From DAHUYF01 sp035553515 (lineage in GTDB: Bacteria > Pseudomonadota > Alphaproteobacteria > ATCC43930 > CGMCC-115725): a DNA stretch of 64,000 bases. Below, one piece after another: positions 1 through 7,997 of this stretch. The translations under genes and the position numbers were made by a program. The notes under the pieces were generated by a model, which searched no databases, was not told the origin of the DNA, and worked only from the letters and a program-made list of their open reading frames with translations. The stretch spans positions 1-64,000 of the forward strand of contig DATNDG010000096.1 in the NCBI GenBank assembly GCA_035553515.1. Direction: 5' to 3'. Each line of letters opens with the position of its first letter. The stretch's first letter is position 1.

Positions 1-387
1 GCTGCGCTCGTGACCGCTCGTTGGTTAACTTACATCGATTTAACTTGGCTCAAGCGGCAGGCAGCGCGGTAATTGGGCAGTGGCTCGGCGACCGTTATCC
101 GGGCTAAAGCGGCCAGATCCCGAACGTTGAACTTGGGCGAGAGCCCTCGCGCGGCGTGCTCGCGCGTCCGCCTTTGCGGATGACCGCGCAGTGTTGTTGC
201 CGTGCTCGTCGAGCCGGCCGCCTTCGAACTCATGTGCGCGAGTCTCCACGTCCGCAAGGAGGGCTCGGCGGCCAAGAAAGCGCTCATATTGGCGCCGGGT
301 GAATAGCCGCGTCCGGTGGTCGAGCGGAACAAATGCTTTCCGAACCAACATAAGGTATTTGCACTTACGCGGGCCGAGGATCGCCAG
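1..387. other. upstream region without recognisable gene
   Basis: This stretch lies before the SAM/cyclase gene. One plus-strand frame is open from the window edge to a TAA at 70-72 and could be the last two dozen codons of an upstream gene, but the peptide matches nothing I know. An antisense frame crosses the region without a recognisable motif. I see no convincing promoter or RNA gene. Confidence 0.4.
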
Positions 388-3300
388 ATGGACGTAGCGG
401 AGTGGCTGAAGGATTTGGAGCTTGAGTGCTATGTACCGGCGTTCCGCGACAATGATATCGACGCCGAGGTGCTGCTGAAGCTGACCGCCGAAGACCTGAT
501 CGGCATCGGGGTGGCCTCGGTCGGCCACCGCCGCAAGCTGCTCGACGCTATTGCCAGCCTCGGCACGGCAGTTCCAACCACCGTGGCGGCGCCCGCCACT
601 GGTGCACAGACCCTAGTCGACGCCGAACGCCGGCAGCTGACGGTGATGTTCTGCGATCTCGTCGGCTCGACCGCGCTCTCGACCCGTCATGACCCCGAGG
701 ATCTGCGCGAGCTGATCGGGGACTACCACCGCGCTGTCGCCGAGACGGTCGGTCGCTTTGACGGCTTTGTCGCCAAATACATGGGCGACGGCCTGTTGAT
801 CTATTTCGGCTATCCGCAGGCACATGAGGACGATGCAGAGCAAGCGGTGTGTGCCGCCCTCGCAGTGATCGAAGCGGTCGTTCAATTGCCGGCGCGCGAA
901 GATCTGTGTGTGCGGCTCGGCATCGCCACTGGGCTGGCCGTGGTCGGCGACTTGATCGGCGAGGGCGCAGCGCAGGAGCGCGGGGTCGTCGGCGAGATGC
1001 CGAACCTTGCCGCGCGGCTGCAGGCCCTGGCCCCGCCGAACACATTGGTGATCGCCGAAGCGACCCGCCGACAGATCGGCGAGCTGTTTGATTTGGAAGA
1101 CCTCGGGCGGCGACAACTTGCCGGCTTTGCTGAGCCGCAGCGCGCTTGGCGCGTGGTGAGCAAAAGCGGCAAGGTGAGCCGGTTCGAAGCCCTACGCTCG
1201 AGGGAGACGCCGCTCGTTGGGCGCGACGAGGAAATTGAGTTGCTGCGGCGGCGCTGGGAGCAGGCAAAAAGCGGAGAAGGACGCGTCGTGCTGATTTCCG
1301 GCGAGCCGGGTATCGGCAAGTCGCGCCTGACGGCGGCACTTTTCGCGCACATCGAAAGCGAACCGCATGCCCGGCTGCGCTATTTCTGCTCGCCGCACCA
1401 CCAGGACAGCGCGCTCTATCCGTTCATCGCCCAGCTCGAACGTGCTGCCGGATTTGCCCGCGACGATACGGTCGATGCCAAGCTGAGCAAACTGCAGGCA
1501 CTGCTCTCCCCGGGGACGCGGGATGGCGGCGATATCACGCTGTTGAGCGAGCTGCTTTCGTTGCCGAGTTCTGCCGCGGACCTCAACCTCAGTCCGCGGC
1601 GTAAACGGGAGAGACTGTTCGAGGCATTGCTCAATCAGCTTAACGCCCAGGCACGGCGCTCGCCAATGCTGATGGTGTTCGAGGACGTCCAATGGATCGA
1701 CCCGACCTCGCGCGAATTGCTGGATCTGTCCATCGACCGGCTGCGGCATCTACCGGTGCTGCTGGCGATTACCTTTCGCCCGGAGTTCCAGGCCCCGTGG
1801 GGTGGTCGCTCTTACGTCATGAATCTGACGCTCAATCGGCTTGGCGACCGCGACGGCAAAGCACTGGTGCGCAAGATGGCCGGCGTTGCGGCGCTCACCG
1901 CCGAGATCGTTGAGGAGATCGTTGAGCGCACCGATGGGGTGCCGCTCTTTATCGAGGAACTGACCAAAGCGGTGCTGGAAAGCGTCGGGCAGGACCACGG
2001 GGTCGCCGCGGTGCTCGGGGCGGTATCGCATGTCGCGCAGTCGGTGCCCGCAACGCTGCATGCCTCGCTGATGGCGCGGCTCGACCGGCTCGGACCGGTG
2101 CCCAAGGAGACCGCGCAGATCGGCGCAGTGCTCGGTCGCGAATTTTCCTATGAACTGATCCAGACGGTGGCGCAGCGTCCAGAGAGGAAAGTGCAAGATG
2201 CCTTGCGACAGCTGAGCGACGCGGGATTGTTGTTTTGCCGCGGCACAGCTCCGCATGCGTCCTACCTGTTCAAGCACGCGTTGGTGCAGGATGCTGCCTA
2301 CGGCACGATGCTGCGCGGGCGACGGCAGGAAATGCACGCTCGCGTCGCCGCTACGTTGGAAGCGCGTTTCGCGGATCTTGTCGAGCGCCAGCCCGAACTG
2401 CTCGCTCATCATTTGACAGCCTCCGGCGACATGGAGCGGGCCACGCATCAATGGCTGAGGGCGGGGCGGCACGCCGCGGCGCGGTCGGCTTACCTCGAAG
2501 CGATTGCCCATCTGGAGCGGGGTCTTGGCCTCTTGCATTCGGTCCCCGACAGTCCCGGTCGGGAGGGATGCGAAATCGATCTGCGACTGGCATTGGCGGG
2601 CTGTCTGTTGACCGCGAAAGGCGCTGCCGCCGCGAAACTTCCATATATGCAGGCGTTCGACCTCGCCGAGAGCGGCGGCTCGCAGCAGCAAAGATTTGAT
2701 GCGCTCTATGGGGTATGGCAGTCCACCAATATGTCGGGTGGAAGTGCTGCCGCCAGCCCGCTCTCCGCGAGGCTGCTTAGTATGACCGAACAGGAAGGAG
2801 ATGATGGATTGCGGCTACAGGCGCACCATAGCGCCTGGGCGACGTGGGCGTTCGCCGGCGACCCGGCAAAAACTCGCGAGCACACCGACGCCGGGCGCCT
2901 TCTCTACGATCCGGAGAGGCATGCGTTCCATCGTTTTGTCTATGGCGGTCATGATCCCGGTACCTGCGCTCGATTGCTCGGCGCCTGGGCCGAATGGTTG
3001 CTCGGCTATCCTGAGAAGGCACTCGCAAGCAGCGCCGAGTCCGTCTCCATGGCGGAGCGGATCGCCCACCCATTCACGCTGAGTCTCGCTCTCACTTTCT
3101 GCGCAGTGCTTCACCTTAATCGTCGAGAACCCGAGCGAGCCCTGAGCCTGGTCAAAGCTGTCGAGACGCTGATTGCAGAGCAACGGCTCTCGCTCCCCCT
3201 CGAACTTGGCATCGTGCACGGAGGGGCATTAGTCGGACAAGGTGCCGCCGAAGAAGCAATCGCGCGCATTCGCGAGGGCGTAACGAAATCGACCGGGCTC

Positions 3301-3702
3301 GGACGTCCTTATGGTTTGGCATTCCTCGCTCAGGGTCTGGCGTCGCATGGTGATCGGATCGCGGCGCAGTCGGCACTACAGGAGGGGTTGGAAATAGCCC
3401 GCACCACGGGCGAGCATGGGTGGGATGCGGAACTCCACCGCCTCGCCGGGACGGTGCTGCTCGCCGAGGATAAGTTCACCGAGGGCGAGATTTCCCTTCA
3501 GCAAGCGATCCGCATCGCGCAAGCGCAACGAGCAAAATCGCTGGAATTGCGTGCAGTCCGCGATCTTGCCCGGCTATGGGCCGAGCAAGGCCGGCGCACC
3601 GAGGCCTACAACCTCGTCGCCCCGGTCTATAGCTGGTTTACCGAAGGCTTCGACACCACCGACTTGAAGGAAGCGAAGGCGCTACTCGATCAGTTGGCAT
3701 AA
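388..3702 (+). CDS. SAM domain / class III cyclase / AAA ATPase / TPR signalling protein
   Basis: Large cytoplasmic signalling protein of about 1104 aa. The order is a sterile alpha motif (about residues 1-65), a class III adenylate/guanylate cyclase domain (about 84-265), an ATPase module, and a long helical TPR-like C-terminus. The cyclase has both metal-binding aspartates, in the FCDLVGST and YMGDG motifs. The ATPase module carries the Walker A sequence SGEPGIGKS and a Walker B-like MVFEDVQWID. This architecture is common in rhizobia and relatives. It would make cAMP or cGMP under control of the ATPase/TPR part; the ligand cannot be told. I chose ATG 388 because the SAM domain begins there; an in-frame ATG at 316 would add 24 residues with no domain character. 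It stands alone, with no co-directional neighbour. Confidence 0.9.
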   Translation: MDVAEWLKDLELECYVPAFRDNDIDAEVLLKLTAEDLIGIGVASVGHRRKLLDAIASLGTAVPTTVAAPATGAQTLVDAERRQLTVMFCDLVGSTALSTRHDPEDLRELIGDYHRAVAETVGRFDGFVAKYMGDGLLIYFGYPQAHEDDAEQAVCAALAVIEAVVQLPAREDLCVRLGIATGLAVVGDLIGEGAAQERGVVGEMPNLAARLQALAPPNTLVIAEATRRQIGELFDLEDLGRRQLAGFAEPQRAWRVVSKSGKVSRFEALRSRETPLVGRDEEIELLRRRWEQAKSGEGRVVLISGEPGIGKSRLTAALFAHIESEPHARLRYFCSPHHQDSALYPFIAQLERAAGFARDDTVDAKLSKLQALLSPGTRDGGDITLLSELLSLPSSAADLNLSPRRKRERLFEALLNQLNAQARRSPMLMVFEDVQWIDPTSRELLDLSIDRLRHLPVLLAITFRPEFQAPWGGRSYVMNLTLNRLGDRDGKALVRKMAGVAALTAEIVEEIVERTDGVPLFIEELTKAVLESVGQDHGVAAVLGAVSHVAQSVPATLHASLMARLDRLGPVPKETAQIGAVLGREFSYELIQTVAQRPERKVQDALRQLSDAGLLFCRGTAPHASYLFKHALVQDAAYGTMLRGRRQEMHARVAATLEARFADLVERQPELLAHHLTASGDMERATHQWLRAGRHAAARSAYLEAIAHLERGLGLLHSVPDSPGREGCEIDLRLALAGCLLTAKGAAAAKLPYMQAFDLAESGGSQQQRFDALYGVWQSTNMSGGSAAASPLSARLLSMTEQEGDDGLRLQAHHSAWATWAFAGDPAKTREHTDAGRLLYDPERHAFHRFVYGGHDPGTCARLLGAWAEWLLGYPEKALASSAESVSMAERIAHPFTLSLALTFCAVLHLNRREPERALSLVKAVETLIAEQRLSLPLELGIVHGGALVGQGAAEEAIARIREGVTKSTGLGRPYGLAFLAQGLASHGDRIAAQSALQEGLEIARTTGEHGWDAELHRLAGTVLLAEDKFTEGEISLQQAIRIAQAQRAKSLELRAVRDLARLWAEQGRRTEAYNLVAPVYSWFTEGFDTTDLKEAKALLDQLA

Positions 3703-3858
3703 GCTGCTGGGTCGCGTTGTGCGAACGACTTTGCCGTGACGGTGGCAGACTCCCAGGTCGGGATGCTCCGGTCTCGGCTCTATCATCACAGATCGCCGGG
3801 CCGCGGTCGCTGCGACCACAGTGCGGACACGCTCGAACACCCCCGGGGAGATGACCGC

Positions 3859-5028
3859 TCACTCACCTTGATCCCGGACGCGGTGCCCCTCGATCTCCGC
3901 GATGATCTCGGCGGTGTGCTGGCCAAGTCGCGGCGCTGGAAGTCGCACTCCCCCAGGCGTTTGTGACAGCTTAACCGGTACGCCCAGCGTGTTGATGGGC
4001 CCCGCAACCGGGTGCTCGACCTCGACCACCATCGAGCGCGCCAAGGTCTGTGGGTCCGCAAAAGCCTCGTCATAGTTCTTGACCGGCCCGACCGGGATCC
4101 CCGCTTCGTTGAGCAGATCGGCCCAATGCGCGGTGGTCTCGCGCGCCAGCACTTCCTCGAGGAGCGCCACCAGCGCCTTGCGGTTGGCGACGCGTGAGGC
4201 CTTGTCCTTGAAGAGCGCATCTTCGGGCAGCTCGGGCCGGCCGATCACGGCGCAGAATTTGCGCCAGAGCGACGGCGTGTTGGGGCCGATGGTCACCCAG
4301 CCGTCGCGCGTCCGGAAGACCTGGTAGGGCGCGCCGCCGCGATGCGCCTGACCGAGCCGCGCCGGCCGCTCGCCGGTGGCGAATACATGCGCCGCCTCGT
4401 AGAGGCCGAAAGCGAGCCCGGCCTCGTAGAGCGATGTGTCGACGCGCTGACCCTTGCCGCTGCGTTGGCGCGCCTGGAGCGCGGCGAGGATGCCGAAGGC
4501 GGCGAACATCCCGGCGCCGATGTCGCAGAGCGCGATCGGCAGGCGATGCGGCGGCCCGTCTTCTGGGCCGGTCACCGACATGATCCCGGTCATCGCCTGC
4601 ATCATCAGATCGAAGCCCGGCCGCTTGGCATAAGGCCCGGTCTGGCCGTAGCCCGAGATCGAGGCATAGACGAGGCGCGGATTGAGCCGGACGAGATCGT
4701 CATAGCCGAGCCCCAGCCGCGTCGCCGTGCCGGGCTTAAAATTCTCGAGGAAGACATCGGCGCCCGCCGCCAGCTCGCGGCAGAGATCGCGGTCGCGCGC
4801 TTCCTTCAGGTCGAGGGCGATGCTGCGCTTGTTGCGGTTCCACAGCATGAAGGGCGAGCTCTCGCCCTTGACGAAGGGCGGCATGTGCCGCGCGTCGTCG
4901 CCTTCGCCCGGCCGCTCGACCTTGATCACGTCGGCGCCGTGGTCGGCGAGCAGCATCGAGCAATAGGGGCCCGAAAGATGGGAGGTGAGATCGATCACCC
5001 GGATGCCCTCGAGCGCAAGCTCTGCCAT
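3859..5028 (-). CDS. CaiB/BaiF family (class III) CoA-transferase
   Basis: Family III CoA-transferase of 389 aa, the usual length. These cytoplasmic enzymes move CoA between carboxylic acids through an aspartyl-CoA thioester. The N-terminal Rossmann part contains LADHGADVIKVERP, and the expected catalytic aspartate is present as Asp169 in ALCDIGAG, the same number as in formyl-CoA:oxalate CoA-transferase. The C-terminal signature GIPVGPVKNYDEAF is also typical. The acid used cannot be deduced, because the adjacent genes are unrelated and transcribed the other way. It is distinct from the racemase-type relative at 53157-54299, which carries the racemase His/Asp/Glu set instead. Confidence 0.88.
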   Translation of the reverse strand: MAELALEGIRVIDLTSHLSGPYCSMLLADHGADVIKVERPGEGDDARHMPPFVKGESSPFMLWNRNKRSIALDLKEARDRDLCRELAAGADVFLENFKPGTATRLGLGYDDLVRLNPRLVYASISGYGQTGPYAKRPGFDLMMQAMTGIMSVTGPEDGPPHRLPIALCDIGAGMFAAFGILAALQARQRSGKGQRVDTSLYEAGLAFGLYEAAHVFATGERPARLGQAHRGGAPYQVFRTRDGWVTIGPNTPSLWRKFCAVIGRPELPEDALFKDKASRVANRKALVALLEEVLARETTAHWADLLNEAGIPVGPVKNYDEAFADPQTLARSMVVEVEHPVAGPINTLGVPVKLSQTPGGVRLPAPRLGQHTAEIIAEIEGHRVRDQGE

Positions 5029-5251
5029 CGCGCAATCTCCGCTCCATGCTGCCCTCCGCGCAGCCTACCAATCGGATGCCGGGGCTTGCCAGCCTGTTGG
5101 TTCCGGTCCAGGCTTTCTGTCCGCGCGCCGCTTGCGCAAGGGAACCTCCCGCGGGCCGGCGCATGTTTATGGTGCCGACGACAGTGGCATTAGCGCGCGA
5201 TCGCCGCCTCGGCGGGCGTGCGGCTCATACCGGTCAAAGGGGGATCGCCTC

Positions 5252-5749
5252 ATGATCCGGATCGCGCAATGCGTGGCGCTCCTCATGCTGATCTCGGTGC
5301 CGGCTTACGCCGATTGGGTGGATCGCGCCTGGGACCAGCATGCCGTCGAGGAGAATCGCATGCCGGCTATTACGCTGGGTGAGACCGGCGTGCTGTTGGT
5401 GCTGCCCAAGGAGACGCTCGACGAGGCGCATCAGGCGGGATTGAGCACGCCGCAAGCTGCCGAGCGCCTGCTGCAGCGCTACGGCCAGCATTGCGCCTCG
5501 GTGATCGATCTCAACCAGCCGCATCCGCATCTGAAGGTGCAACTCTTCCTCGAGCGGCGCGTGGATTTCAGGAGCGCGCCGCCGACGGTGAAGGAGGAGA
5601 TCGGCGAGGCGCTCACCGCCAAGACGGGGCAGGCCGAGGCGCCCGACACGCTGTCGGTGACGTCGGACCAATCATCCGACTTCTTCATCGACTATGTGCC
5701 CGACCGGACCGCCCATTGCGTCGTGCCGGGCGGCCCGGCGGTATCGTAG
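5252..5749 (+). CDS. small secreted protein of unknown function
   Basis: Protein of 165 aa with a clean Sec signal peptide: short basic start, hydrophobic core CVALLMLISVPAYA, and probable cleavage after AYA. The mature part has two cysteines that could form a disulfide (in HCASVI and HCVVPGG), so it is probably periplasmic. I do not recognise the family. ATG 5252 is chosen because it begins the signal peptide and is preceded by AAAGGGGGAT; longer in-frame extensions run back into the divergent CoA-transferase gene. The 223-bp gap to that gene would hold both promoters, but I can assign none. Confidence 0.6.
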   Translation: MIRIAQCVALLMLISVPAYADWVDRAWDQHAVEENRMPAITLGETGVLLVLPKETLDEAHQAGLSTPQAAERLLQRYGQHCASVIDLNQPHPHLKVQLFLERRVDFRSAPPTVKEEIGEALTAKTGQAEAPDTLSVTSDQSSDFFIDYVPDRTAHCVVPGGPAVS

Positions 5750-5779
5750 GGCGGAGGCTGTCCGCAGCGGTCTCAGCTC

Positions 5780-6048
5780 GCCTTTCGCTATCTCTTTGAC
5801 CTGGATCACACTGCTGTCTTCTTTCCGTGCGTTCCAGTCAAATTTGAGCCGTTCATGGCCCATATGAAAGCCGACCACTCGCCGGTCGAGGATGTGGGCT
5901 GCATTGCTCAGGAAGCCGGGGTCAAGACCCTGGTGCTGTCGCATCTGACGCCGGGGATCGACAGCATCAGCGATGCCGCCTGGCGCGCACCGGCGGCAAA
6001 ATACTCAATGGCGAGATCATCGTGGGGAAGGACCTCACGGTCGTGTGA
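5780..6048 (+). pseudogene. 3' remnant of a metallo-beta-lactamase-fold hydrolase
   Basis: The plus-strand reading from 5780 resembles the C-terminal third of an MBL-fold hydrolase of the ribonuclease Z/arylsulfatase-like group: a degraded strand AFRYLFDLD, then KADHSPVEDVGCIAQEAGVK, then the ligand strand LVLSHLTPG. The expected tail, KILNGEIIVGKDLTVV followed by TGA at 6046-6048, is in a different frame, so a one-base frameshift lies near 5975-6000. The segment before 5855 has also lost the expected SGDT motif, and the zinc-binding N-terminal half is missing. This is a decayed gene fragment, not a functional enzyme. The product family is assigned from memory of the C-terminal motif. Confidence 0.65.
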
Positions 6049-6099
6049 GGCGATCCGCTCGCGCCATACTCGGCCGGAGGAAAACCGGCGCAGCGCCGC

Positions 6100-6975
6100 T
6101 CAGCCGCTTACATACCCCTCAAGCCCACGGACCGAAACGACGTGACGGTCCAACCGAAGCTCTTCCGGCGAAAGGCCCAGCGCCAGCCCCACCAGCTGTG
6201 GAAGATGCAGCACGGGCATGTCGAGCGGCTTGCCCATGTCGCGCTCGATCTCCCGTTGGAACCCGTCGAGTACCGTGTGGCAGAGCGGGCAGGGCGTCAC
6301 CATGGTCTTTGCGCCGCGGCTCTTCGCCGAAGCGATATGCTGCCCGGTAAGCTTGATCGAGATCCTTTCGTCATGCGCGGCCGTGTGGAAACCGCAGCAT
6401 TCGGTGCGGCCGCTGTAATCGATCGGGTGGCACCCCAGGATCGTCGCCAGGTCCTCCAGCGCGGTGGCGTTGCGGGAATCGACGAAGCCGTAGCGCTGCG
6501 GCGGGCGTGTGATGTGGCAGCCGTAGAAGGCGGCCACGGTCAGGCCAGTCAGCGGCTTGACGATCAGCGAGCGCAGGCGCTCTTCACCGACATCCTCGCA
6601 GAGCACCCAGAGGAAATGGCTGATGCGCGTCGAGCCGCGGTAGCTGAGCCCTTCCTCCGCGAGGCGTGCATTTGCCGCTTCGGCCAAGTCCGGGTCCTCG
6701 ACGAAAGCGGCCTGCGCATCGAGGAGATTGAGCGTACAGGTGTTGCACACCGTCATGAGCGGCAGCGCGTGGCGTTCGGCAAGCGCGAGAATGCGCAGAT
6801 TGAGCGTGTAGAAGCCGGTGCGGTCGATGGCGCGCAGCTCGCGGCTGCCGGTGCAAGTTGCCGAGTCGAGCTGCAGGAGTTCGAGCCCGAGCCGTGCCGC
6901 GACCTTGTGCGTCGCTTCGTTCAACTCGGCGCAGGTGCTGCGCGCCGAACAGCCGGGGTAATAGGCGAACTTCAT
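6100..6975 (-). CDS. HdrB/SdhE-type CCG-domain iron-sulfur protein
   Basis: Third gene of the reductase operon, 291 aa. Two CCG (DUF224-type) domains follow one another, as in heterodisulfide reductase subunit B and the SdhE/MfrE subunits of non-classical succinate dehydrogenases and fumarate reductases. The second site is complete: Cys153, the Cys193-Cys194 pair, Cys229 and Cys232. The first is altered: Cys9, a single Cys41 (TCTG rather than a CC pair), then Cys77 and Cys80. Such sites hold unusual [4Fe-4S] clusters that pass electrons to quinone or a thiol/disulfide partner. The start at 6975 overlaps the stop of the Fe-S subunit gene by ATGA; longer readings run through that gene. Confidence 0.85.
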   Translation of the reverse strand: MKFAYYPGCSARSTCAELNEATHKVAARLGLELLQLDSATCTGSRELRAIDRTGFYTLNLRILALAERHALPLMTVCNTCTLNLLDAQAAFVEDPDLAEAANARLAEEGLSYRGSTRISHFLWVLCEDVGEERLRSLIVKPLTGLTVAAFYGCHITRPPQRYGFVDSRNATALEDLATILGCHPIDYSGRTECCGFHTAAHDERISIKLTGQHIASAKSRGAKTMVTPCPLCHTVLDGFQREIERDMGKPLDMPVLHLPQLVGLALGLSPEELRLDRHVVSVRGLEGYVSG

Positions 6976-7997
6976 CGCAACGGTGCTCCCTTGCCGAGGA
7001 TGCGGCGTGCGGCCGGGGCCGCCGCGGTCCCGATCCGGAGAAGCGTCCGGAGCGGATTGATCTTGCCGCGCCGCAGCAGCCGGAGCAGCCGCCGCCAGTT
7101 CCGCAGAGCGCGCAGGCCCTGCACACCCAGGATAAGCGCTCCGGGATCGACGCGGCCGCGCGCTGCGACCACGGCGCGCAAGACGCGCGGGTGCTTCGCC
7201 ATCGCCGGAACGAGGGCCGCTGCCTTGGCCTTCAGGGGCTCGATCGCCCGGCTGACGACGGGAATGCCTGCCGGGCACACCTCCTCGCATTTGTAGCAGG
7301 ACACGCAATTGAAGATGCCAGTCCTGGCGAGTGCATGCGCGACCTTTTGCGGATCGTTGCGCGGATCGAGCGCCGTCTGGGCGAGCTGGACAAGCGGCGC
7401 CGGGCCGGCGAAATCGGTGAGATCGCCCAGGCCGATGACCGGACACGCAGAAAAGCAGCAGAGGCAGGAGATGCAGTCGAAGGCCTTCGATGCATCCTTG
7501 ATCTCCTTGTGGGACAGCGGCTCCGGAAATCCCCGATAGGGGAGGGCGCGTTCAAGCCACGGCTCGAAGCTTTCCACGCGATCGTCGTAGGGCCGGCGAT
7601 CGACCAGGAGATCGCGGATGACCGGCAGATTGCGCAGCGGCTCGATGGTCATCTCGGGCAACGCCGCTTCCCAGCAGGCCAGCACCTCGCGGCCGTTCAT
7701 CCGGACGGCGCAGGTGCCGCACATCTTGGAGCCGCAGAACCAGCGATACGCCAGATCGGGCGCGTCGTGCTCGGCAATTTCGTTCAGCACGTCGAGGACG
7801 CGCATTCTCTTGCGGAACGCGACCCGATACTCCTCGATCCGCGGCGCCGCAGACGGGCTCGACGGGTCGGACCGCTGGATCCGTACCGTCACGAGATCTC
7901 CGGGGCGCAGCAATTCATTGCGGGCCTTCAGCCCGTCATGCCGTTCCGTCTGGCCGAGCCGGCGTGCGTCGATGCTCGAATCCGCCGTCTTCACCAT
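6972..7997 (-). CDS. succinate dehydrogenase/fumarate reductase-like iron-sulfur subunit
   Basis: SdhB/FrdB-family electron-transfer protein of 341 aa. The N-terminal ferredoxin domain has Cys88, Cys93, Cys96 and Cys108 for a [2Fe-2S] cluster. The C-terminal domain has two cysteine clusters, CISCLCCFSACP (175-186) and CVSCYKCEEVCP (231-242), for two further Fe-S centres. The second cluster reads CxxCxxC with a following CP, which differs from the [3Fe-4S] site of classical SdhB. The last ~90 residues are basic and helical. The start overlaps the flavoprotein stop by a few bases and its own stop overlaps the CCG-protein start, so the three are translationally coupled. Confidence 0.88.
   Translation of the reverse strand: MVKTADSSIDARRLGQTERHDGLKARNELLRPGDLVTVRIQRSDPSSPSAAPRIEEYRVAFRKRMRVLDVLNEIAEHDAPDLAYRWFCGSKMCGTCAVRMNGREVLACWEAALPEMTIEPLRNLPVIRDLLVDRRPYDDRVESFEPWLERALPYRGFPEPLSHKEIKDASKAFDCISCLCCFSACPVIGLGDLTDFAGPAPLVQLAQTALDPRNDPQKVAHALARTGIFNCVSCYKCEEVCPAGIPVVSRAIEPLKAKAAALVPAMAKHPRVLRAVVAARGRVDPGALILGVQGLRALRNWRRLLRLLRRGKINPLRTLLRIGTAAAPAARRILGKGAPLR

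Noticed and set aside
25..43. second CtrA-like TTAA pair near the window edge
   Set aside because: The two TTAA half-sites are separated by 11 bases, not 7.
1..72. C-terminal end of an upstream gene
   Set aside because: One frame is open to a TAA at 70-72, but two dozen codons without a known motif cannot be called.
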